Source of the DNA: Gnetum montanum
Lineage: Eukaryota; Streptophyta; Gnetopsida; Gnetales; Gnetaceae
Length of the DNA: 64,000 nucleotides
NCBI GenBank assembly: GCA_015680685.1
Contig: MNCI01004078.1
Location: forward strand, 765,942-829,941
Reading direction: 5' to 3'
In this document: positions 10,269 through 21,755 of the stretch, in pieces
Position numbering within the stretch: the stretch's first letter is position 1
How the letters are laid out: every line of letters begins with the position of its first letter
Notes under the pieces: model-generated
Databases searched by the model: none
Told to the model about the DNA's origin: nothing
What the model saw: the letters and a program-made list of their open reading frames with translations, nothing else
Translations under genes and position numbers: made by a program

Positions 10269-13225
10269 GTGTAAACCGCGTCTCATCACCTAGTATTTAG
10301 CTTTGATCACCTCTAATTCTAAGTTTTCCACTTGTAACTTTTGTAAAGCATCCTTTTGATTCGCAAACTCTTTCTCATACAATGCATAGGTGGTCGCCAC
10401 TTGCTTCTCCAACTCACTTTTGGGACAACCTGCTATTAACATGGCAAGGTTGGCATATCTGAGGTTAGCCAACGCCATGTATTCCTTCAAATCTTCTATC
10501 TATAGGTCCTTATTTTTAATTTCCGCTTATTGGACCATGGCATAATTGTCCAAAATGTCTTGCCATTCAGAATTTTGTGTTGCCAAGGTGTTGATGTGGG
10601 CCTTGGCCATCTTGATTTCCTTCTCATCAATTTTCTTATACATGCCAACCTGGTCACGAACGTGTTCTTTTAACTTCTCATGTTTCTTGACCTCGTTTTG
10701 TCATGCTATGATCTTGATTGCTGTCTTTTGATGAATAGCATGTACCTCCTCTATAGAGAGGGTTCTATTTTCTCATGCCAATCTACTCATATCCTGGTTG
10801 ACCCACACCAGTTGTTCTCTTAATTGGTGGATAATCTCTTCCAAAATATCCTTTTGCTTCTCCACTATGGTCAACTAGGAATTCTCTACAGTGAGCTACT
10901 TGTTCTCTTCTTAGGTGGTGGTCAGTGCCTTTTTATGCACATGGGTTCACACATCTGTAGTGGAGGCATTCTAGATTGCCATCTCCTTTTCTTTCTCTAT
11001 AGTTGCTTTCTCTTTCACTAGCGTGGCAAGCTCGTTTGTCCAAACTTGTTATAGTTGGTTAGGAGCAACAAATTGGATAGGATCCTATCGTTTAGCTTCT
11101 AGGGTAGCCAGCTCTTCTTGCAATCTTTGTACTTTAGCTTCTACATGTTTTACCCTAACCTTATCCATGACCAACTTTCCTTTGGTAGTGATGAGGTTCG
11201 ATTGAGCTGTAGTGACATCATTGGAGATGTCAAACATAGTGATCATCACTTGAACTATTTGTAGTAAATAATTAAACACATCCTCATGCACTACAAGAGT
11301 CATTGAGGTCTCAGCCAGCATTTGTGCATCCCTAGTTCTTGCCAAATCGATCGGAGGTACAACAAGAACATTGAATGACTCCATAATGTGATCAGTGATA
11401 ACCTCTGCGACACCTACTACATCTTCATGTTGTAGCATCATAACTATGGTGCCTTCCCTAGTTTCCAAGGTGACTTGAAAGGATGCAACATTTTTAGAGA
11501 TCTGGCATGACCATTGGGATCCCCCTCCTTCTAACTAAATCAAGATCTCTCCCCTTGTTGGATCAGCTGATACAGTGGGCTGATACGGTTTCATCCATAA
11601 CCCAGAAGAGATTAGCCTCATCCTTGCTCCCCTATCTAATGGTCTCAATGATTCTTTATAGGTGGCTCATCAATAGTCTATAATCTTGTGGTGGTGGTAA
11701 TGGAGCTTGTGCTTGCGGGTGTAGCATAGGCTCTTGTTATGTTTTAGTTCTTAATTCTACCTCCTTTTTAGCTTCTTAATCCTTACCATAATCTTTTCTT
11801 AGTGCTATAGTTTTGAGGAGTTTTGCAAAGGAAGTGTGTTGAGCCTTTCGAAGGATATCATTGGTATATCCTAAGATTCCCGTGTGCTTACACAACTTTC
11901 TAATCAAACAGGGAAACAAAAGTGTTGGTCTCCCTGACTTTGTTTCTTCAAACCACCATTGGATTTCTTTGAAATTGTATTGAGGAAGGTTAGCTGCAAA
12001 TTTTTCCATCAGAATGGCACTGCCCCTAGCTACATGGAAATTCGATTGAGCCCTTTGGTAGGAAATAGATGGTACATCCCAATCTTGAAGTAGGTTCTCT
12101 CTTCCAAAGTCATCTCATTGTATGACTTATCTTCTTTGTCGTGTGCCTGCCTTAGCCATAGTCTCTTTATTTCGGGGTCAAATCTAGTGGACAAGTGACT
12201 AACCTTGGCCCTTTCATTGGGTAGGATGAGAGTTTCAGCAATGTCTTTGACTGCATAGGAGACATTCACCCCACATATGTTCACAATGGTACCATTTTCC
12301 TTATTATGCCAGAATTGATAAACTTCTCCCAGGTACCATTCACCATCGTTCGACAAGATGGGCCATAATGGAGATGTTTTGAGTTGTGTTTACACCACCT
12401 CTGAGCTGAAGTTCATTTCCACAATGACCAAAGCCAATGTGAACTTCTATGAGATGGTAGCAAGGCAATCAGGGGGCAACGTGGTTCCTATTTAGGAGTT
12501 GGTACTTCTACTGCCTCACCTTGGGTCGATTACCTAGTATTAGGGGCCTCTTGATGGATACTGAAAGACTAGCCTCCTATTCAACATGTTCCACATGTTC
12601 TCCTTGTTGACCATGGCCACCACGTGGATGCTTAGTAGCTCTCTATGAGGGTTCACCTTGAGCACCTCTTTTTGGGGCCATTTGCAATCAAGCAAAAACC
12701 AATTGTTACCAAGGTTATGTTTATTATCATTAATTAATTGATATATGACTCATAACGTTAGTTCATTGAGCTCATAATGCATATGATTGTAGGGTTAGGA
12801 AAATTTTCAAGAAAAATCCCCCCAAAAAATGTCTATCTCTTCTACGACCCATTGCAACTAGTTTCCTTTTCATTACTCATGGCATAAAATAATGGTTATG
12901 GTCCCAAGGGTTAGAGAAATTGGACGTCTGGCACTATTGTTAATGATTTTTCATTATAAATCCTAAGGTTTTTAACATTCTTACACTTAGTACCTTCCAA
13001 GTGATAGCAAATTTTAACAAATCAGCACAAGGTTTGCACACATGCACCCCCTCCATGACTACATTTTACATGTACTTGTTTAACGGTACGGAAATCGAAG
13101 TGTTAGAGAGCTAGATATCGCAAGTGGAAGATGGAGGCGCATAGCTCTAAGTCATGAGAAAAAATTGCAACAACTCCCCTAGTAACAAATGAGAGAAATT
13201 AAGTTCATGTTGCATAAGGGTCCAC

Positions 13226-13325
13226 TATATATACTTTTTTTCAGACCTGACGTCAAGTACACGATGTCGTGTATGCAACATCGGGTCAAACCCAACGTTG
13301 GGTACATGATGTTGAGGTCCAAAAA
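13226..13325 (-). promoter_or_regulatory. internal promoter-like block upstream of element B ORF3
   Basis: On the minus strand, boxes AACGTTGG, GATGTTGC, ACACGACATCGTGT and TGACGTCAGG precede TATATATA (13226-13233), about 545 bp before the ORF3 start. The arrangement copies the U3 of B's own LTR (GACGTC boxes, then TATA). This suggests that ORF3 has a separate promoter. Element C has a TATATATA at the equivalent place (21427-21434). Confidence 0.5.
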
Positions 13326-13329
13326 TTTT

Positions 13330-15121
13330 GATTTTTATGAAGCCAAAGTACATGAAAATTGAAGCTCTGGGTTTGATTAGAAGGTTGAAAGTTAAATTTT
13401 GTAGTTTGGGTAAGTGGAAAATTAATTGGAGGCACCGAAAGTAGGATAAGGTGAAGTTGTCAACATTAAAAGTATGAGAATGAGCAAGAAAAGGGTGTTG
13501 AAAGCATGATTATGGGATAGATTATATTTATGATAAGGAAAACAATAAAATATAACAAATGGAGTGAATGGAAGGTAAAAAATGATGTGGTCATGTTAAA
13601 CAAGTACAAGTCACAAGAGTTACATAAGTGGGTCCTCCCCAAAACAGGTTCTACCCTATGATGCCCTTGTGTAACCATGCTTATAATGTCTATAGGCACT
13701 AGAGGAGTTGAATACAATGCATACATGTGAAACAAAACACACATGTTAAAATCACCAAATTAAGATAACAACTCTATGTTACACAAAACCACAAGTTATG
13801 AGCATCTGGACAACAAGATGAGATGGATCGTAGAAGGGATCATAGAAATTGGGACATGAGGTGTCGTACTATGGTCACAATGAAACCTTGTGTGTTATTT
13901 ATGGTTAAATGATCATGTGTCCATCTATCCAAGATTCAAACAAAGTCCAAACCACATTACAATGACATCACATTGTTTCATCACATCAACAGATAACCAT
14001 AAGACTATTAAAGGTGTAAGGAGTAACATTACTTGGCATTTTGTCCAAGGGAGGAGCATTATCATGGCACAATTATTGTGTTTTTCTTTTTTTGGATGGT
14101 TCCATGAAGCTGCCAACCTTCAAGCATGGGTACATGTCTTTCTAGTGGAATCCACAGAAGCTTATTCAGTGCTGTGTGAAGTTGCTCTTACTCCCATTGG
14201 TTGTTAGATCTACAAGGATATGGTTACAACCTCAGCAACATGATAAAACTCACAAAAGTAGCCAAAGAGAATTCACAAATCCCTTTTATGTCACACCCTT
14301 TAATATTCCATCTTGGTTCTGCACTCTTCCGTCAAGAAACAATGATTATGAAGTTATTTATAATTTGGATGATGAAAAAGATTGCCATCATGACCAGAGC
14401 AAGAACCTCTTATTAATGGAATGGGTGGATGGATGTTGTGGGCTCAATGTTCAAATAATCAATCCCTTGTGACTCAATAATATAGAGAAAAGCCTTACCT
14501 CAATGGGCAACATGACCAATAGCAAGATAACATACAAAGAAAATCAAAACAACAACTAGGAAAAAATAGAAAAAATAGGAAAATGATAAAAAATTGTAAA
14601 ATAAAAAGATAAAAATCACTTAAAAATCCTAAAGATTAGAATGGGGGTAACCCCCATGACTAAACATTTGGTCATGGCTAGGATTAGTAAGTGGATGAAT
14701 AGGATCCATGCATGTATAAAATATTAGGAACCCTTCATGCTCCAGCCATTGGGTGTCTATTGATGGTGTGGTGGTTGGGTAGAAAAATTGTTGGTCACAC
14801 ACTTGATGGTTATATGTATAGCGAGTCAGGATATGAGGTGTGTTAACATTATGGATAACTAACTCATGATTGCACCCTTAAGTATGATATGGTATTCATG
14901 GATTCATTTATCTCCCCATATTTGTAGATTCATTGGTTGGATGTGGGATTGGAGCACTAATGGATGGTGGCCTGTGTATTTGGTTAGAGGACTTTGGTTA
15001 AGGCAGGGAAGGTGTTGCACCATAATGGCCTTGTGCTGGCTTGGTTGATGTGGTGGGCCCATTCATGGTTTGCTTCAGCTTACAACCTTTCCTCCAAAAT
15101 GGACGTTTCTAGCATTGCGGT
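13330..15121. other. element B leader and spacer, non-coding
   Basis: Between the primer-binding site and the ORF3 promoter there is no convincing reading frame. The part near 13610-13700 (gggtcctccccaaa, then cccttgtgtaacc) matches 34020-34075 in element C. It is therefore a conserved spacer of this group rather than random DNA. No gag or pol motif was found. Confidence 0.45.
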
Positions 15122-15140
15122 TGGGACCCAATGGTGCTAA
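15122..15140 (-). other. element B primer-binding site, tRNA-Asp type, decayed
   Basis: The minus strand directly after the LTR reads TTAGCACCATTGGGTCC. It is compared with the TGGCGCCGTTGCCGGGG primer site (complement of tRNA-Asp 3' end) typical of Athila/Tat elements. Most differences are CpG transitions. Confidence 0.5.
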
Positions 15141-15946
15141 TGATGAGCAGCAAGGTACCCCTATGCTCAACTATATACGAATAACAATAATTCATGCATG
15201 ATCTTGTCAAATTATGTGGATGGGAATAGTTGTGGTATCTAGATCATTATGCTTTGATCGTAGTTCGTTGTCTTCCCACTTGGACTAATGGTAGCTTTGT
15301 CACGTATGGTTTAGTCCAAAGTGAGGCATATGATGTGGTTCCTAATTCTATTTTATGCTACTCTTGATGACAAAAAAGGATAAATTGATTAACTAATGAA
15401 TAATGAAAACAAAGTTTAAATTATCCTAAGGCAATGGTATCTAGTCTTAATCGTCCATCCATGTCTTGGACTTCATGGAGCTACTTTTGGGATTACCAAG
15501 TGTACATCACTGGTTATGCCAAATAATACACCTCTAGGCAACCAAGTATTTACACTTAAACGCTCATGATTAAGGCGTACACATTCCACTTAATAATAGG
15601 AACAATAAATGGAAATGTTCAACTAAAGAAAGCATTAAATAAGTCAAACAACAATATTATCTAAGTAGATGCTGCAATGATGGAAGTAATCTTGATCTTT
15701 GTTGCCAATCATGTAACGTGTTCAAGTATGTCACACTGAAACAAAGGTGTTGTACGATTACAAACATCACACTGTAGGCATGCATTAGGAATAATGGACT
15801 AGAAAGAAGAAATGGAAAACTGAAACTATCTATTACAACTTTCTAAGCTCTCCCATCTGAAATCCCAAGTGTAGTATTTATAGGTGAGGTGCAGATGAGG
15901 TGATGTCGAGTATTCGATGTCATTGCTCTAAAAGGATGATTCATCG
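15141..15946 (-). repeat. element B 5' LTR
   Basis: 806 bp, matching 7873-8703. It is shorter because its palindrome block near 15895-15930 has fewer units. The last base of TCATCA has mutated to G. Confidence 0.8.
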
Positions 15947-17086
15947 TTTACCTTTTAGAAATAATTTTTTTTCTAAAAAAAAGGCTAATAATCCTATCAT
16001 GAACAAATTCTAAATTGTTAAATACAAAGGGCAATCTATTTTAAAATATATAACCTTAACAAATTTAAGGAAACAAATATAAGAGGAATGCAAAGCATAC
16101 CTTGACGAAAGAAAGATAATGAATAAATACAAGTTAATAAGCCATAAGTAGAGGTTGCAGTAGTTTTTCTTCTTCTCCTTTACAACAATAGTTTCTTCTT
16201 CTACTTCTTTGTAGTAGCACCTTTCTTATTGCTACATTTTAGCAATAACTTTTTTCTTTAGATAGTAAGAGTAATGAATAGTAGAAATAATTTCTTTTTT
16301 CTAGTAGCTTTTTTACATTTCATTCTATTATTTCTTTGTTCAAATGCAAAGATCCATATATTCAAATCCTTGTGATTGAATGATGTATTTTAACTGACTG
16401 CAATAGCATTACAAAGTGATATTATTGATGATGCTCTTGATATTATCAAAGTATTGATGTTGTTAATACATTCAATGTTCTTGGTAACAACTTATCAAGT
16501 AAATCCGGAAAAGAAAATTCATAAGGGATTAAATGCAAGTAACTAAGATAAATAAATATTGTTGTTATGTTTGGTGTTGTTGATAGTATTGATGCCGCTA
16601 TTGATATTATCTATGTTGCTTGAAAAGAGAAAAATTCTTTAGGTATTAAATTTAGGTACATAAATTTGCAGAAAATTTTAAACATTATATTGCTATTAAA
16701 TGTAGGTTGGCATTGTGTGAAAGATACACCAAATTTGTAAAAAACTTTACAAGGTTGAAGTCTATGAAACTTGTTTAACTACATCGATATATACATATAA
16801 TATTATGCTTATAGCTGATAGGCAAATATAAGATTATCTGTTAAAAGGTGATCCTTAAAATATTTCAAGCTATTAAAATGTATAAGTAATTCAATATTTT
16901 TACCATTTTCTATGGTTTAAAAAGCCAAATACAGGCATACAACCATTAATTTCCAACCCTGTCCCTAAGCAAGCAACTTATGTTGGGAGGTCATTAATAT
17001 TTATCATGTGTAAAAAGTTAATTTTCATGTCACTTTTCTTTACTATTCTTAGTAGAAAATATACTTGATCAGATTTTATGTGTTGG
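15947..17086. other. right end of the hAT element and short intergenic DNA
   Basis: 15947-16961 is the rest of the hAT transposon: AT-rich, non-coding, with a TTCTTCTT-rich patch at 16160-16330. 16962-17086 separates the hAT end from the LTR of element C. No gene seen. Confidence 0.5.
16948..16961 (-). repeat. hAT right terminal inverted repeat
   Basis: AATTTCCAACCCTG on the plus strand is the exact reverse complement of the left end at 4464-4477. Confidence 0.75.
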
Positions 17087-17940
17087 TGACGAGCAGCGAG
17101 TGTCCCCTACACCCAACGATATGAATCATAAGCATGTACAAGTGATTTGGTCGATTTCTATGGAACCCTGAGCTAATCGCATCCTAGAAAATCAAGGGTG
17201 ATGTTGCTAGTTGTTGTCTTCCCAATCATCACTTGTGTTAGCTCAATTGGTATGGTTAAGTGTGATGGAGGCTTGAGACATTTTTGTTTTTTATTATTTT
17301 TATGATTAAAATATTAATTTCTAACTAACAATAGAACTAAGAATAATCTAAACTATTATAAGCGTAGAGCATTTGTTTCTACTTTCCATACCCATCTTGA
17401 ACCTATACTAACATTGTTGAATTACTAAGTGTCTAGTGTTGGGGGTACCAAGTATCCACTACTAGGATTACCATGCATTAATATAACATGTCGAAGTGAT
17501 TGTACTTACATTGTTATGGAATAAAATACTAATTTATTAAGTGTAGGAAAGTAAAATGTAATTAAAGTAAATTGCTTAGAGAATAAAATAAAATGAACTA
17601 AGTGGTAATCCAAGTGTTGCAATGGAAGGAACCAATGATAATTTTATTTTCATTCATGGATTATGTCTAGATATAATTCCATTCAAATAAAACTTTGTTT
17701 GATTAATTCATTTATGTTGTAGGCACTTAGAGGAAATTTTGGCTAAGTCTTATGAAAGAAAATTGCAAAAGCTTTGTTACACAAATCATAAAGGTATCAT
17801 AAATGTAGATGGTACATGAATTTATATATGCTTTAGGTGAATCAACATCGATGCATATGCACCAACGCATCAAATAATGCATTGATAGGGCTACGTTGAT
17901 GGGGATCTATCAACATAGATGATTGATAATTACTTCATCA
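17087..17940 (-). repeat. element C 3' LTR
   Basis: 854 bp. Plus-strand start TGACGAGCAGCGAG corresponds to TGATGAGCAGCAAGG of B; the end is TCATCA. On the minus strand the U3 has CATCAA/TTGATG boxes, then TATATAAATT near 17822. Followed at 17941-17950 by TACTACCATG, the decayed polypurine tract in reverse. Confidence 0.75.
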
Positions 17941-17959
17941 TACTACCATGATTGACTAA

Positions 17960-20900
17960 AAACTCACCCTCGAGTAAACAAAAATGGGATTAAATTGTTT
18001 GCAAAATTTTGGGAAGTATGGGATTGATAATAGATTAACTAATAACTACAATAGCAAATAAAATTTGAGTGCCATATTATAAAGTATTCAAGTGGTTACA
18101 AAAAATTGTACATCATACAACAATCTAAATGGCTAACAAAAATTTGTAGCCACTAGCTAGATGGGATGGATTGAGATGAGGCCTTCATAGTGTACCTAGA
18201 TGTGGATGCTTCTATGAATTGAATGGGCTCTCATTACATCTTGGCCCTACTAGTGGTTTGGGTTGCCTTGCTACTATTACTACTGCTTCCAAAAATTTGA
18301 AGGCATCTAAGAGTACCTTTACCTTTTCCTCCTTACTCCATGAATCATTAATGGTCTAGGTGGCTTCACCTAGACCAGTTAGTGTTGGCACATCTCATAG
18401 GTAAAAACATTGTAGGAAACATCTCTTTCATATTTACAAACTATACTATGAACTATTTACATTCAATTTTAAACATACAAACAAAGTTTTGCATTTCCTA
18501 GTGGTCATAAATTTTTCTAGCCAAGTTCTCAACAACTAATTGTTAATCTTTGAACTTGCTCTTGAAAACCTTAAGCTTCACATTGACTACTTTTAATTTT
18601 TCCTTTGTTTCATTATGGAGCTTGAACTCTACCTCATGGAGGAGCTAGGAGCTAGCCACTTACTTCTCTAGCTCTAACTTGGATCCCTACTATTAGCATT
18701 ACTAAGTTTTCATATCAAAGGTTAGTTAACTTCATTTATTATCATTTCCTCAATTTGCAACTCCTTTAGGTGGATTTTAGCTTGATTATAGGCATTGAGT
18801 CCATCAAAGGTAAACTACCATGCATCACCACTTTGCTAGAGTTGTTGGAGGGCTTCACTTACCTTCATCTTTTCTAGTTTGATCTTCTTTTCATTAATCT
18901 TCTTGAGCATCCTAACCTAGCCCTTGTAATGATTTTTTACTTTTTTGTACTTAAGGACCTCATTCTTCTAGGTGGTAATCTTGATGATAGTCTTCTAGAA
19001 AAGGGCGCTAACGTCATTCATTAAGATGTTTTTGTTTTCAGTAGCCAACTCTCTAGCATCTTAGTTTACTTTGACAAGCTATTCCTGCTACTAATGGATG
19101 TACTTTACCAATTGTTCTTTCTGCTCTTCAGCATTTTGTAGGTGGTGGTTCTTTCCTTACATGTCTCTTGAAGGTCATGATTGGTGGAGTTTATCATTAA
19201 TTTAGATAGTGACACATCAAAGACCACCATTTCCTTCACATTCTAAACCTTTTAGAATTTCCATTAAAGTTATTGGAAAGCTTGATCTCTAGTAAGGTTA
19301 GTCCCAAGAATGAATGAATCAAACAAGTAGGCTCTAAGTTCTGCAACCTCTGCTATTGACCATTGATTACTAGTAGTGACCTCCTTAAGTTGTGCATGTA
19401 TAATGAAAAGCTTACCTATTGTATCTAGAAGTTGTAATTGGATGGTTAAAATATCTTCTAGAAGATCAAAGATCTTTGAAATCGATTACCCGATTTTGAC
19501 TAATCGCTCCAACACTTCTTTGTGTCATGTTGCGTTCATCCCTTTACTTCTAGCTTTCATAAAGATTTGAACATCTAGAATTATAGCAACATCAGAGGTA
19601 TACACTATAAGAGCACTCAAGAATTCTTTAGTTCAATTTACAACCACCTCTACTATAGTCTTCTAGCCCTTGTGTGGCATGATTAGGACTATCACACATT
19701 CCCCTTCTTCTATCATGACAAAGAAGGCTACCACAATCTTGGAGATTTTAGGAAATTCTTACCTTAGAATAGACACAGTGACTTTTTTAGCACTGGGATT
19801 AGTGCATATAGGGGCCTAGTCTCTTTGTGTGGAGAATAGTAGGACTAGTTCGTCCATTGGGTAATTGATGATCCTAGTGATCTTGCTGAGATGAGTTATG
19901 ATTAGATGATATATTGAGGGTTCACCATCACTTCTAGAGGCTCGTTGTTGTAACTACTATTTCCTAAGTCTCCTTAGATTTTCAGCAACTACTAACATTT
20001 TAGGGATCATTTCTAGTGATGGCAATGATGGTGAAGGCGGCATTTCTTCCTTTGAAAGCTTGGTGGGAGTCTTGTTCTTCATCATATCCTACCATGAGAT
20101 AGTAGGAGCCCTGTAAGTGATATTATTCATGTAGTGAGCTATGCCTGCCCTTTTAAAATTTTTTTGATTAGGTATGGAAAGGGGATTATCTTCCTTCCCT
20201 TTTCATTCTCCTTGAACCACTTCTCGATTTTTAAAAAGATAGTTGAAGAAGGTTGACTTGGAATTTTCCAACTAGAGCTATATGTTTCCTTGTAGAGAAT
20301 GCTATCACCTTTCTTGGCCTCATCATGGGATTGAGGTGATCAATTGAGATCTTAAAATAAGCATGCTCTACCTTGATAAGAGGATTATACTCCTTATGGT
20401 CCACTCCATAGCACCACCGCATCTACTCTTTCTTTGCTTTTGAATCCACTTGGATGGATATCTTTGCCAATTTTTTCATAGTGTTAAGAAATCTAAGGGC
20501 TTATGCCATGTCATTAACCAAATAGAAAATGGTGATGTTTTTAATCTTTATTATGGAATCTCCTTGGTAGTGGTTCTAGAAGAGGTAGCTCTTCCCTAGG
20601 TACCATTCCCCCTCATAAAAAGAATAGGCCATAGTAGATACCTTTGTAACTGAGTCCTAACCTCTTCTAGAATTAGATTGAGGAAAGGACTAAATTTCAG
20701 TTCTTGGAGAACTGAAATTTTGACCTCCTTCATTCAAACTTTCTCTAGGTAGGCCTCTATGAGGATGACCTCCAAATTAGGCCTAGGTCTTGGTACCTTG
20801 TGTTGCCTAGATTGCCCTATCTTTGTAGTGGGTATCTAATGAACAGATTTCACCTTAAGCTCTTCTCACAAGGGTCTGGTAGTATGTGTCACCTAAGCTA

Positions 20901-20994
20901 CTTATTCTTGTAATGGTTATCTTCTTTCTCCATAAGGTTATTTTTTCCTAGGTTGTGATGGCCCTTCTACTTGTAATTCCCATTTTAGTACCAT
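17960..20994 (-). pseudogene. element C ORF3, homologue of element B ORF3
   Basis: Start near 20994 (MVLKWE, beside a context like that of the B start). The best-preserved part, 20422-20231, reads KVEHAYFKISIDHLNP, then KHIALVGKFQVNLLQLSF, colinear with YFKIGMYHLFP and MEKFAANLPQYNF of B. Near 18540 ENLARKIYDH matches LNLAQRLIDYH of the B tail. Many stops. Length (about 1000 codons) and position directly before the polypurine tract agree with B. Confidence 0.6.
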
Positions 20995-21426
20995 TTACAA
21001 TCATGCAAATAACCCTAAATTAGTTGTTTTGATTTAATTTCTTAAGCTTGGATATCCTTTGATCATTCAAGGGGATAAGTTTCATGAAAGATTTGACCAT
21101 TGAGCTTTTTTAGTGATTGCGGTTACATGAGAATATTTTATTATTATTTTATTTTTACTTCAAGGAGAGTTGGTTGTTAGTATTAATTCTGCTAATCATT
21201 ATTTTAATACCTAGTCTATAGGATGTTGGAAAATAATGGATAAAGCCTAAAGTTGATGCCATCATAGTGTAAAGCGAATCTTTGAAATCTCGAGGATTGA
21301 AAAATTGTTCAAATTAGGTACATGGTGAGGAAGTTAGGACTTCTAGAAGGTTTTGAGCTCCTAAAAAATGGCAAAAACTCCCTTCATGTTTGATGTAAAA
21401 TGTGAAAGATGATCTAAGTGCCAATG

Positions 21427-21500
21427 TATATATAGTATTTTTATATTGTGTCAATCAAGATGTGTTCAATGTATCTAATCACATTGATGAGAATGTCTAA
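21427..21500 (-). promoter_or_regulatory. internal promoter-like block upstream of element C ORF3
   Basis: TATATATA at 21427-21434 on the minus strand, about 433 bp before the ORF3 start. It is preceded by CATCAATGTG and TTGATTG boxes that recall the CATCAA/TTGATG boxes of C's own LTR. Weaker than the block in B. Confidence 0.4.
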
Positions 21501-21755
21501 ATGTGACTATTCACACCAAATTTTTAGGTTATAAAGTAAGGGATTTTTAGAGCCTTTGAACATGAAATAAGAGCCAAATGAAAGGCAAAAAGATATGGAA
21601 CAAAGACAACAAAAGCTCATTAGTTCCTAGTTCAAAAATTGAAGTGAACTGAGCATTTGGAATGTTGAAAAAGGATATGTTTCCCTAAAAAAAGCACAAT
21701 ATTAGAGGATGCAAGCTACAAAGATTGCAAGTAATGGAATTGAGGCTCATGATCT

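Larger units (their letters stand above)
9218..10288 (-). mobile_element. element D: solo LTR, CpG-rich and comparatively young
   Basis: 1071 bp bounded by TGATGA and TCATCA and flanked by perfect 5-bp target duplications CCTAG (9213-9217 and 10289-10293). It is related to the A/B/C LTRs (GGTACCCCTA near one end, TATA box CTATAAATAAGAGG on the minus strand near 10170). It keeps many CpGs lost in relatives, which suggests recent arrival or amplification. LTR-LTR recombination after insertion into element B ORF3 would leave exactly this footprint. Confidence 0.85.
8903..12681 (-). pseudogene. element B ORF3: accessory protein with plant-transposon domain and coiled-coil tail
   Basis: About 900 codons once solo LTR D is removed, now broken by stops. 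Start MAPKRGAQGE at 12681. The central part (12356-11776) reads GEWYLGEVYQFW, ILPNERAKV, YFKIGMYHLFPT, FKEIQWWFEETKS and LLFPCLIRKLCKHTGI. This order recalls the putative plant transposon protein domain found in Athila-type ORFs: a P-containing helix, then LfFPsLIt.LC. The second half (11468-10290) is a charged, heptad-like coiled coil. The tail resumes beyond D as RLIDYHELRDKARAFKEEQ and ends near 8903. The function of such ORFs is unknown; some have been called env-like, but I see no membrane segment. Element C has a homologue at 17960-20994. It lies in sense with the LTRs and shows no clear introns. Confidence 0.65.
7873..15946 (-). mobile_element. element B: Athila-like LTR retrotransposon with ORF3 but no gag-pol
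   Basis: Two LTRs (7873-8703 and 15141-15946) share the start TGATGAG.G...GGTACCCC (plus-strand reading) and the same interior. Orientation is minus: a polypurine tract (CATGGGGGTA on the minus strand) adjoins the left LTR, and a tRNA-Asp-like primer-binding site adjoins the right LTR. The interior carries a long broken ORF3 but no recognisable gag, RT or integrase, so B is non-autonomous. Solo LTR D is inserted in it. Flanking pentamers TTTGT and TTTAC match at only 3 of 5, so the target duplication is eroded. Confidence 0.8.
4464..16961 (-). mobile_element. hAT-superfamily DNA transposon, interrupted by nested LTR elements
   Basis: Both ends carry the same 14-bp inverted repeat CAGGGTTGGAAATT, starting CAGGG as hAT ends do. 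Removing the LTR element inserted at 7873-15946 leaves about 4.42 kb, a normal length for an autonomous hAT. The interior holds a decayed zinc-finger transposase on the minus strand. The 8 bases outside each end (CCCCCAAC and TCCCTAAG) agree at 5 of 8 positions, which would be an eroded target duplication or chance. The many transposase stops argue for an old insertion. Confidence 0.75.
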
